In this document: positions 41,747 through 49,220 of the stretch, in pieces
Layout of the letters: every line of letters starts with the position of its first letter
How positions within the stretch are numbered: position 1 is the first letter of the stretch
Assembly (NCBI GenBank): GCA_965205535.1
Contig: CBDBHH010000005.1
Location: 744,001-808,000 of the forward strand
Direction of reading: 5' to 3'
Source: UBA8079 sp965205535
GTDB lineage: Bacteria; Pseudomonadota; Alphaproteobacteria; UBA6615
DNA length: 64,000 nt
Program-made: the position numbers and the translations under genes
Notes under the pieces: model-generated
The model's database searches: none
Seen by the model: the letters and a program-made list of their open reading frames with translations, nothing else
Told to the model about the DNA's origin: nothing

Positions 41747-41799
41747 GGTGAGGGGCGTTAGACGTGCCTGGTGGGTTCGACTCCCACCCTCTTCCGCCA
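41704..41799 (+). tRNA. selC: tRNA-Sec (anticodon TCA), intact
   Basis: 96-nt tRNA with bacterial tRNA-Sec features. The acceptor stem is 8 bp (GGAGGAGG with CCTCTTCC, one G-T) and the T arm 5 bp (GTGGG-TTCGACT-CCCAC). The D stem is 6 bp (CGTTCC with GGGGCG). The anticodon arm is CCGGT-CTTCAAA-ACCGG with TCA at 41739-41741. A long variable arm (41749-41770) is followed, after the T arm, by an encoded GCCA end. Bases 1-43 belong to the repeat brought by the island; the rest is resident sequence. selD starts 64 bp downstream, so both may be read from the selC promoter. Confidence 0.96.
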
Positions 41800-41862
41800 A
41801 TTCACGACACCCATGCGTGATCCGGGGGTGAGTCTCTCCCGCTTGCTGTTTATGCTCCCGTC

Positions 41863-44088
41863 ATGACCCCAACAGTTCCCATCACTTGCGATATCGTCCT
41901 GGTCGGCGGCGGCCACAGCCATGTTGCGGTCCTCAAACGTTTTGGTATGAAGCCCGAACCGGGCGTGCGGCTGACACTGATCACGCGGGACCTGCTGACG
42001 CCCTATTCCGGCATGATCCCCGGCTATATCGCCAACCATTACAGCGAGGCCGAAGCGCATATCGACCTGCGGCCGCTGGCAGCCTTCGCGAATGCCCGCG
42101 TGATTCACGCGGCGGCAACGGGGCTCGATCTGCAAAACAACTATGTCCAGGTCGCCGGTCGTCCCCCGGTGGCGTTCGATTTCGTGTCCATCGATACCGG
42201 CTCAACGCCGTCGACGGCCAAGATCGAGGGCGCCGAACACGGGTTGCCGGTAAAACCCATCGACCGGTTCCTCGATTCCTATCATCGCCTGACCGACGAA
42301 ATCAGCGACCATAACGGACCCTTCCACATCACCGTCGCGGGCGGCGGTGCGGGTGGCGTGGAACTGTCCCTCGCATTGCACCACCGGCTCGGCTTGGCAG
42401 CGTCGGATCTGGGGAAGACCCCGGATGAGCTCCGCTTCACCATTGTCGAGGCCGATGAAACTTTGCTGCCCGGTTACAACGCCGCCGCGCGGCGCAAACT
42501 GGAACGCGCACTCAGCGACCGCGATATCACCGTGCACAGAGGCGTCGGGCTGACCGGGGTCAGCCCCGATGAGGTAACCCTCGCAAACGGCGAGATCCTG
42601 GAAAGTCACAAGACGATCCTCGTTACATCTGCCGGCCCGCCGCGCTGGATAGCCGACAGCGACGTCGCGCGCGACGAACGGGGTTTCATCCGGGTCGATG
42701 ACCAGCTGCGCTCCGTCTCTCACCCACAGCTCTTCGCGGCGGGCGATGCGGCGTCCATGGACAATCACCAGCTTCCCAAGGCCGGCGTGTATGCCGTGCG
42801 ACAGGGACCGTATCTGGCCGAGAATCTGCGACGCGTCGCCCTCGGGAAATCGCTCAAGACTTACCGGCCCCAGGGCCAGACCCTGGCGCTCATCACCACC
42901 GGCAACCGCTACGCCATCGCCGCGCGGGGACCTTTCGCGATGGAAGGCGATTGGGTGTGGCGCTGGAAGGACTGGATCGACCGGCGCTGGATGAAGAAGT
43001 ACCAGGAGCTGCCGGACATGGACGAAGGCGGTGGTGACGGCGACGTCACGCTTGAGGCCATGCGTTGCGGCGGCTGCGGCGCGAAGGTGCCCGCATCGGT
43101 CCTGCGCCTCGCGCTGGAGCGCCTGCCCCCGCAACACACCGAAGGCCTCGATCAGGGCCTCGACTCTCCCGACGATGCGGCCGTGCTGTCACCGCCGCCG
43201 GGCAAGGCGTTGATCCAGACCGTCGACCAGTTTCGGGCCTTCATCGACGACCCGTATCTGTTTGGCCGGATCGCGGCGAACCACTGCCTGGGCGATATCT
43301 TCGCCATGGGCGCCGAGGCCCACTCGGCCCTGGCCGCCGTCATGCTGCCCCACGGGGAAGACGAGAAGACGTCGGACGACCTTTATCAGTTGCTTGCGGG
43401 GGCGACCGAAACCCTGGCCGAGGCGGGTGCGGTCCTCGCCGGAGGGCACACGGGCGAAGGGGCCGAGATGGCCTTTGGCCTGACGATCAACGGATATGCC
43501 GAGCGCGATGCGATCCTGCGCAAGTCCGGCCTTGCCGTGGGTGATGCACTGATCCTGACAAAGCCACTCGGCACCGGCGTCCTGTTCGCCGCCGACATGC
43601 GCGCCGAGGCCCATGGCGAGGATGTGACCCGGGCGTTCGAGTCCATGCAGCGCTCGATCGCGCCCTGCATCCCGGTCATCCGCCAACACAGCGCGACCGC
43701 CGGCACGGATGTCACCGGTTTTGGCCTGGCCGGCCATATGCTGGAGATGCTCAACGCGTCCGACGTCGATGGAGAGCTGGATCTGGGCGCGCTGCCCGTA
43801 TTGCCCGGCGTGGCGAAGCTGGTCGCCGATGGTCATGAGAGCACGTTGCGGCCAAGCAACGAAGACTCCGTCGGCAACGCCGTGCCCCTGGCCAGCCATC
43901 CGAGTTTCCCGTTGCTGTTCGATCCGCAGACCGCGGGCGGGCTCTTGTTTGGGGTGCCCGCCGATCAGGCCGAAGCCTGTCTCATGAAACTACGCGCAGG
44001 ACCAGCACCCGATGCCGCGGTGATCGGACGGGTCGTGCCGCGCGCGGGCGATGTCGGCGTGGTGAGCTACGTCAAAGTCAAAGACTGA
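41863..44088 (+). CDS. selD: NADH-dehydrogenase-like flavoprotein fused to selenophosphate synthase SelD
   Basis: 741-aa fusion. Residues 1 to about 385 are a pyridine nucleotide-disulphide oxidoreductase of the NDH-2 type: FAD site 'DIVLVGGGHSHVAVLKRF', NAD site 'VAGGGAGGVELSLAL' and 'LFAAGDAASM'. From residue 400 SelD begins: 'MRCGGCGAKVPASVL', with Cys402/Cys405 in the region of the catalytic Cys-Lys of SelD and K408, then 'SPDDAAVLSPPPGKALIQTVDQF', 'ANHCLGDIFAMGA', 'AGGHTGEGAEMAFGLTING' and 'TDVTGFGLAGHMLEML'. SelD makes selenophosphate from selenide and ATP. Such fusions are known; the flavin domain may supply reduced selenium or sense redox state. It lies directly downstream of selC. 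Confidence 0.95.
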   Translation: MTPTVPITCDIVLVGGGHSHVAVLKRFGMKPEPGVRLTLITRDLLTPYSGMIPGYIANHYSEAEAHIDLRPLAAFANARVIHAAATGLDLQNNYVQVAGRPPVAFDFVSIDTGSTPSTAKIEGAEHGLPVKPIDRFLDSYHRLTDEISDHNGPFHITVAGGGAGGVELSLALHHRLGLAASDLGKTPDELRFTIVEADETLLPGYNAAARRKLERALSDRDITVHRGVGLTGVSPDEVTLANGEILESHKTILVTSAGPPRWIADSDVARDERGFIRVDDQLRSVSHPQLFAAGDAASMDNHQLPKAGVYAVRQGPYLAENLRRVALGKSLKTYRPQGQTLALITTGNRYAIAARGPFAMEGDWVWRWKDWIDRRWMKKYQELPDMDEGGGDGDVTLEAMRCGGCGAKVPASVLRLALERLPPQHTEGLDQGLDSPDDAAVLSPPPGKALIQTVDQFRAFIDDPYLFGRIAANHCLGDIFAMGAEAHSALAAVMLPHGEDEKTSDDLYQLLAGATETLAEAGAVLAGGHTGEGAEMAFGLTINGYAERDAILRKSGLAVGDALILTKPLGTGVLFAADMRAEAHGEDVTRAFESMQRSIAPCIPVIRQHSATAGTDVTGFGLAGHMLEMLNASDVDGELDLGALPVLPGVAKLVADGHESTLRPSNEDSVGNAVPLASHPSFPLLFDPQTAGGLLFGVPADQAEACLMKLRAGPAPDAAVIGRVVPRAGDVGVVSYVKVKD

Positions 44089-44097
44089 CCGGGCAAC

Positions 44098-44126
44098 GAA
44101 AAAGGCCCTCCCGACGGGAGGGCCTT
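44098..44126. terminator. Convergent intrinsic terminator between selD and the GrdB-like gene
   Basis: GGCCCTCCC-GAC-GGGAGGGCC is a perfect 9-bp stem with A's before and TT after; it serves both converging transcripts. Confidence 0.88.
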
Positions 44127-44145
44127 CTCGATAACCTACAAGGCG

Positions 44146-45378
44146 TCAGCCATGCTTTGTGCGGTGACGCTGATGGGTCGGGACCATGGCCGTCGTCGCG
44201 AGAGCCTTGTAGCCCTCGTTCTCGCTCTCCATCGCCCAGTCGCGAATTTCGACGAGCACCTTGCCGAGGGTGGTCTCACCCCAGAGCCAGTTGCCGATGT
44301 CCAGATCCGTGACCCGGGCATCCGGCCGCGCGATCGCCGCTTCCATATAGAAGTAACGCAAATCGTCGGCCATTTGCTTGAAAGCCAGCGGCGCGGGCTT
44401 GTCCTCGAAGGGTGACGCCGTGTCTTCCCGGTTCACCACGAGGCTCGCGAAGAAGGTCGGAATCTCTTCCGGTTCCTTGCCCGAGATGCCGTAATTCGTG
44501 CGGCTCCCGCGGGTTTGCTTCGATTCCTCATACCAGGGCTTCAGCAGCGAGATTTCCTGCAGCAGCGTCTGGGTAAGCAGCTCTTCATCGCTCATATCCT
44601 GGACCGGTGCGGCGAAGTTGACCGGGCAGGCCCAGCCTTCCTGATCCACATCGGCGCCCGGCGGATTGTTCGGGAAGTCTGTCAGCGCCGGCCCGGCTTC
44701 CTCTTCGAGGAGCTCCAGGCAGTTCTGCAGGACCCGGCGCTGGAAGTCCGGTTCGTTGGGCGCGCCCAGCGGGCGACCAAGTTCAAACGGCACCGCAAGT
44801 GCGCGCGGCGGTTTGATTTCCTCGGCATGTTTGCGGATCAACGCGATCAGCGTCGTCGGGATGCCTTCGTCTTCAAGATAATGTGCCAGCCCGCTCACGG
44901 CGCGCGTGCATTGGGGTCAGACGGGGACGAGCGCGACGGCGTCGACATTGTCTGCCTTGAGGACCGCCGCGAGATCGCGTATGATCGGTTCCATCACCGT
45001 CGGCGGCGTCGCCCCCATGAAGGAATAATGCCGGCTCGCGACCGAACCGATCACACCCTCGTCGGCCAGCTCGCTCAGGCGATCAAAGGGGAAGGACGTG
45101 TTGACGTCCTGGTAGAAGCCGCTGCGATCGAAGTTGGTCGACAGATGGCTCATCACCAGCTGGTCCATATCGTAATCGTCGGGAATGATCCGGTAGTCGG
45201 CAGAGCCCGGCGTGAAGGGCGGATCCTCGCGACGGTGCAGACCGGCCGTCGAGATCAGTGCGACACGGCATTCATTCAGTGGCTTGGGGGTGACCCATGG
45301 CGTATCGCCATAGTCGGGCAATTCCTGATTTATCAGCGCCTCGCGCAGATGATCAGGCATTTCGCGCAGGTGAACCAT
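44146..45378 (-). CDS. GrdB-like (glycine/betaine/proline reductase selenoprotein B family) selenoprotein with in-frame TGA in UxxC
   Basis: 410-aa protein if the TGA at 44917-44919 is Sec. The N-terminal 153 residues end 'LKADNVDAVALVPV', then U154-P-Q-C157-T-R, then 'AVSGLAHYLEDEGIPTTLIALIRKHAEEIKPPRALAVPFELGRPLGAPNEP' in the same frame to TGA at 44146. In the GrdB/PrdB family the Sec sits after a 'DA..L.P/T' strand and is followed two residues later by Cys, often C-T-R, as here; 'PPRALAVPFELGRPLGAP' also recurs in the family. ATG 45378 is chosen for its GGAGG site 5 nt upstream. No grdA, grdC, grdD or grdE lies nearby, so this is not a complete glycine reductase; a stand-alone reductase is more likely. 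Confidence 0.88.
44885..44905 (-). promoter_or_regulatory. Candidate bacterial SECIS hairpin of the GrdB-like selenoprotein
   Basis: Downstream of the TGA on the mRNA strand, GC-C-GCC pairs with GGC-G-GC with two single-base bulges, leaving a GTGAGCG apical loop whose first G is 19 nt past the TGA. Position fits; the stem is less regular than in the AhpD-like gene. Confidence 0.4.
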
Positions 45379-45482
45379 AAAGCCTCCACAGATCGGAATT
45401 TCCAAAACCCTATCAGCCAGACCCACTCGCAACAACGGCAAGGCCTGAACAGCACCTTTGCCCTGAGTGCATTGCTAAATCG

Positions 45483-46175
45483 CTAAGCCGCGCGCATATC
45501 CGCCGCGGTGGTCCCGGTGGAGGTGTTTTCGGCGTATTTGCGCCAGTTTTCGATCAGCACATCGATCGATGCCGAACCTTCCATGACCGAGGGACGCTGC
45601 CCCATGAGCTGCAGCCAACCCTTGAGCAGGACGCATTCATCCGGAATCTGGAAGTCGCGATAATGGGTCAGCACGCCCACCCGCTGCATGTGCGGCAGGA
45701 AGGTCAGGTCGACCAGGCTGATGTCATCACCCATCCAGTGGGAGCCATCACCCAGCTTGCCAAGCCCCTCATGCTCCATCATCAGCATGGCATTGGTCAG
45801 CCGCTCGGCCTGAAAGGCCTGAGCATCTGCGTCCTGGGCCATCATCAGCTTGTAGACATGGGGTGTGAAACGAACATTCGCGAAATCGATCCAAATCCGC
45901 GCCTGGGCCCGGCGTACCGGATCGCGGGGCATCAGCGGTCGGTCCGGGAACACCTCTTCGAGATACTCATTGATGACGGCGGATTCGAAGATCACCGCGC
46001 CGTTGTGGCGCAGCACCGGGACCTTGCCATAGGGCGAGATCGCCAGGAACCAGTCGGGCTTGTCGTTCAGGTCGATCGCGGTGAGTTCGCGATCGATCCC
46101 CTTCTCGATCAGCGCCATACGCGTGCGCTGCGCGAAGGGGCAGGTCTGTGAACTGATGATTTCGACGTCGGCCAT
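45483..46175 (-). CDS. Glutathione S-transferase family protein
   Basis: 230-aa GST: a thioredoxin-like N-terminal domain with C12 in 'SSQTCPFAQRTRMAL' and the glutathione-binding 'SPYGKVPVLRHNGAVIFESAVINEYLEE' (cis-Pro and E-S), then an all-alpha domain. A Cys-type active site suggests an omega- or beta-like thiol transferase, or an SspA-like protein, rather than a Ser/Tyr GST. It lies just upstream of the GrdB-like selenoprotein on the same strand, with about 100 bp between them, and could share its transcript and supply glutathione-linked electrons (inference). Confidence 0.9.
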   Translation of the reverse strand: MADVEIISSQTCPFAQRTRMALIEKGIDRELTAIDLNDKPDWFLAISPYGKVPVLRHNGAVIFESAVINEYLEEVFPDRPLMPRDPVRRAQARIWIDFANVRFTPHVYKLMMAQDADAQAFQAERLTNAMLMMEHEGLGKLGDGSHWMGDDISLVDLTFLPHMQRVGVLTHYRDFQIPDECVLLKGWLQLMGQRPSVMEGSASIDVLIENWRKYAENTSTGTTAADMRAA

Positions 46176-46198
46176 GATCGTTTCCCGATTTGATCTCG

Positions 46199-48589
46199 CT
46201 AGTATTTGCCCAGTGCCTTGAGCACCCGCTCCGGAGACACCGGCTGGTCGAGCACGCTCGCCCCGAACGGGCTCAGCGCATCGTTGATGGCGTTCAGGAT
46301 CGCGCCCGGCGCGCCGGCCGTACCGGCCTCGCCGGCGCCCTTGGCGCCCAGTTCGGATTCCTTGGTCAGCGTCTCGACATGACCGATATGAATGTCGGGC
46401 ATCTCCCCGGCCATAGGCACCAGATAATCGGCCATGTTGGCGTTGAGGAAGTTGCCATCAATATCGTAGCGGCACTCTTCATAGAGGACACCGCCGATGC
46501 CCTGCACGATGGAGCCGCGAACCTGCTCGTCGACCAGCATCGGGTTGATCACCTTGCCGCAGTCCTCCACGCAGTAGAACTTGAGCAACTCGACCGTGCC
46601 GACTTCCGGGTCGACTTCGACGGTCACCGCCTGGAAGCTGTTGGTCATCGCCACGGGATACTTCTTCGGGATGTAATGGCGGGTCGCCATCATCTCCGAC
46701 TGGAAATCCTGGGGCAGCGTGTCGGGCCGGAAATAGGCAACCCTTGCCACCTCCTCAAGCGGCATGCGTTCCTCGCGGGTCTCGCGATCGACCACGACCC
46801 CCATGGTAATGTCGAGGGTCTCGCGCTCGGTCTGAAGCAGGATCGCCGCCACATCGAGCACGTTGTGGCGGAGTGCCTTGGCCGCCTGCAAGGCGGCCTC
46901 GCCGGCGATTCCCGCACCGCCCGATCCGCCCGCGCCCCAGCCCACCGGCACGTTGTCCGTGTCGCCGGAGATGACTTTCACCTTGTCCGGTGTGGTCCCG
47001 AAGGCGCTGGCCGTGACCTGCTGGATCACTGCCTCCGAGCCCTGGCCCTGCTCGGTGATCGACGTCTGCACGATCACCGCGCCCGATGCATCCATCCGCG
47101 CCGCCGCACCATCCTGGGACGAAATCCGCGCGCCGCCCAGTCCATAGGTGTGGGGTCCGGGATTGGTCATCTCGACTAGGGTCGCAAAGCCGATCCCCCG
47201 GTAGATGCCCTGTTCGCGCAGCTTCTCCTGCTCGGCGCGGAATCCCGCGTAGTCGAACATGGTCAGGAGCTTGTCGAGCGAGGCCTCGTGGGACAGGGCC
47301 TCCATCTTGAGCCCGGTGATGAAATCACGCGGATAGCTGTCGTCGGACATCAGATTGCGCCGGCGGATATCCACCGGATCGATCCCGAGCTTGCGTGCAC
47401 CCTCGTCCATGAGGGTCTCCGTGATCGCCACCGCCACGGGATGGCCGACCGCCCGGTATTGGCTCATCGGCGTTTTGTTCTGGAAGACGACCCGCGAGCG
47501 CGCCTTGTAGTTCTGGTGATTGTAGGGCACGCCCACATAGTTGATGACCTGCAGCGCCTCCAGCGCGGAGGTGCGCGGGTACATGGAATAGGCGCCCACG
47601 CCCGTGAGATCGTCCATCTCGATCGCCAGCAATTCGCCGTCTTCGGCGAACGCGGCGCGCACATGGGCGCGGTGATCACGCGCGTGCAGGTCGGTGAGGA
47701 AGGACTCGATCCGGTCGGCGACGAACTTGACCGGCCGTTTCATGATCTTCGAGATCGCCGCCGTCGACATCTCGTCGGGATAGGTGTGACCCTTGACCCC
47801 GTAGGCCCCACCCACATCGCCGCACAGGATCCGAACATTCTGGTTCGGGATGTCAAGATGACGCGCGAACAGGTCCTGCATCATGTGCGGCGCCTGATGC
47901 GAGTGATACGCCGTCAGGCGGTTCTCGGAGGAATGATAGTCGGCGATGATCGCTCGCGATTCCGGGCACACGCCGGTGTGCCGTCCGAAGTTGAGGGTCT
48001 GCTCGACGACCGCCGCGGCATCGGCGAACGCCTTTTCCGTGTCGCCGATATCATGGTTCATCTCGAACAGCAGGTTGTCGCCCAGCTCCGGATGCATGAC
48101 ATAGGCGTCGTCGTCCATCACGACTTCCGGGTCGGCCAGCACCGTCAATTCCTCGAACTCCACCTCGAGCAGCTCAACGGCATCCTCTGCCTCGGCCCGG
48201 CTATTCGCGACGACAGCCGCGACCGGCTCGCCCTGCCAGCAGGCCCGATCGACCGCCATGGCGTGTTGCGGGGCCGACTTCATGCCCTTGAAATGGGCCA
48301 GCGTGCCCACCCAGGGTGTGCAGACCTCGGCGATTTCCTTACCGGTGAACACACGGACCACCCCCGGGCTGGCCAGCGTCGCTTCATCGTTAATCGAAAC
48401 GATCCGTGCATGGGCGTAGGGCGAGCGGAAATAGACGACATGCACCATGCGCGGCAGGGTCAAATCGTCGACATACTTGCCCTGGCCCGCCACGAGCCGC
48501 GCCGCATTGGCACGGGGCACGGAGGCGCCGATGAAGTTGTCGGCCCGGTCAAGGACGCTGCCCTCATCGATCTCGTCGGATACGCTCAT
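46199..48589 (-). CDS. Xanthine dehydrogenase-family molybdopterin-binding subunit, variant QYRAVGHP active-site loop, copy 1
   Basis: 796-aa molybdenum hydroxylase large subunit: 'RLVAGQGKYVDDLTLPRMVHVVYFRSPYAHARI', 'GDVGGAYGVKGHTYPDEM', the active-site loop Q377-Y-R-A-V-G-H-P in place of AYRGAGR, 'TEQGQGSEAVIQQVTASAFG' and the catalytic Glu at about residue 754 in 'GAKGAGEAGTAG'. The start at 48589 has GGTGG upstream; earlier codons add unconserved sequence. It is a full-length paralogue of the gene at 49221-51611: same length, and the Gln at the same residue number. No FeS or FAD subunit gene is near. Hydroxylation of a carboxylic or heteroaromatic substrate is likely but unspecified. Confidence 0.9.
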   Translation of the reverse strand: MSVSDEIDEGSVLDRADNFIGASVPRANAARLVAGQGKYVDDLTLPRMVHVVYFRSPYAHARIVSINDEATLASPGVVRVFTGKEIAEVCTPWVGTLAHFKGMKSAPQHAMAVDRACWQGEPVAAVVANSRAEAEDAVELLEVEFEELTVLADPEVVMDDDAYVMHPELGDNLLFEMNHDIGDTEKAFADAAAVVEQTLNFGRHTGVCPESRAIIADYHSSENRLTAYHSHQAPHMMQDLFARHLDIPNQNVRILCGDVGGAYGVKGHTYPDEMSTAAISKIMKRPVKFVADRIESFLTDLHARDHRAHVRAAFAEDGELLAIEMDDLTGVGAYSMYPRTSALEALQVINYVGVPYNHQNYKARSRVVFQNKTPMSQYRAVGHPVAVAITETLMDEGARKLGIDPVDIRRRNLMSDDSYPRDFITGLKMEALSHEASLDKLLTMFDYAGFRAEQEKLREQGIYRGIGFATLVEMTNPGPHTYGLGGARISSQDGAAARMDASGAVIVQTSITEQGQGSEAVIQQVTASAFGTTPDKVKVISGDTDNVPVGWGAGGSGGAGIAGEAALQAAKALRHNVLDVAAILLQTERETLDITMGVVVDRETREERMPLEEVARVAYFRPDTLPQDFQSEMMATRHYIPKKYPVAMTNSFQAVTVEVDPEVGTVELLKFYCVEDCGKVINPMLVDEQVRGSIVQGIGGVLYEECRYDIDGNFLNANMADYLVPMAGEMPDIHIGHVETLTKESELGAKGAGEAGTAGAPGAILNAINDALSPFGASVLDQPVSPERVLKALGKY

Positions 48590-48678
48590 CTTGTCCACCC
48601 TTTGGAATTTGTCGGGTCGAAGGTACAACCCCCGTGACGTTGGGACCACCCCGTGACGGGGGACCGTCGATCACAAAC

Positions 48679-49065
48679 ATGAAAAGTTCAGCAAACAGCA
48701 TGATTCAGGGCGAGAATCGAAAAATCTGGCTGTCGGTCCGGCGCAGCTTGAGGGGCCGCTGCCCCAACTGTGGCAACGCACCGCTGTTCCGCACCTATCT
48801 GAAGCAGGTCGATAATTGCGCAGAATGCAATGAGCCCTGGTCGGAGATCCGCTCCGATGATGCGGCGCCCTGGCTGACGATCCTGATCGTTGGCCATCTC
48901 ATGGCGCCGGTGATGATCCACATGATCAAGCACCAGTACTTCACACCCTGGGTGTCGGCCGCGATTCTGATCCCGGTCATCGTCGGGCTATGCCTGGTGA
49001 TATTGCCGTTCGCGAAGGCAGTGTTCATGGCCGCGATCTGGTCACTTCGGGCCGGCAGTTCGTAG
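48679..49065 (+). CDS. DUF983 family protein
   Basis: 128-aa protein: an N-terminal zinc-ribbon-like part 'SLRGRCPNCGNAPLFRTYLKQVDNCAECNEPW' with two C-x-x-C pairs, followed by two transmembrane segments ('PWLTILIVGHLMAPVMIHMI' and 'WVSAAILIPVIVGLCLVILPF'). DUF983 proteins are conserved in alphaproteobacteria, often near cytochrome oxidase genes; function is not known. The start is uncertain: ATG 48679 or ATG 48700. It lies between the two divergent-origin molybdenum hydroxylase genes on the opposite strand. Confidence 0.85.
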   Translation: MKSSANSMIQGENRKIWLSVRRSLRGRCPNCGNAPLFRTYLKQVDNCAECNEPWSEIRSDDAAPWLTILIVGHLMAPVMIHMIKHQYFTPWVSAAILIPVIVGLCLVILPFAKAVFMAAIWSLRAGSS

Positions 49066-49098
49066 CACGCGCCAGCAACCATCTCATCCGTCGAAGCC

Positions 49099-49161
49099 CT
49101 CATCCTGAGCTTGTCGAAGGAGAGGGCCTGTCCTCATACTTCGACAAGCTCAGCATGAGGA
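49099..49161. repeat. Second pair of inverted extragenic repeats (TCGACAAGCTCAG type)
   Basis: CCTCATCCTGAGCTTGTCGA... (49099-49126) faces CCTCATACTTCGACAAGCTC... (49133-49161). It is the same motif and inverted-pair arrangement as at 5393-5455, so the unit moves or is copied as a pair. Confidence 0.8.
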
Positions 49162-49220
49162 CTCTCGAGAGGTACGCGGATCAAGTTCGCGCATGACGAC
49201 AGTGGAGTCGTCGGATAGCC

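Noticed and set aside
47288..48637. 449-codon plus-strand frame opposite the other QYRAVGHP subunit
   Set aside because: Same antisense pattern; composition reflects third-position GC of the real gene.
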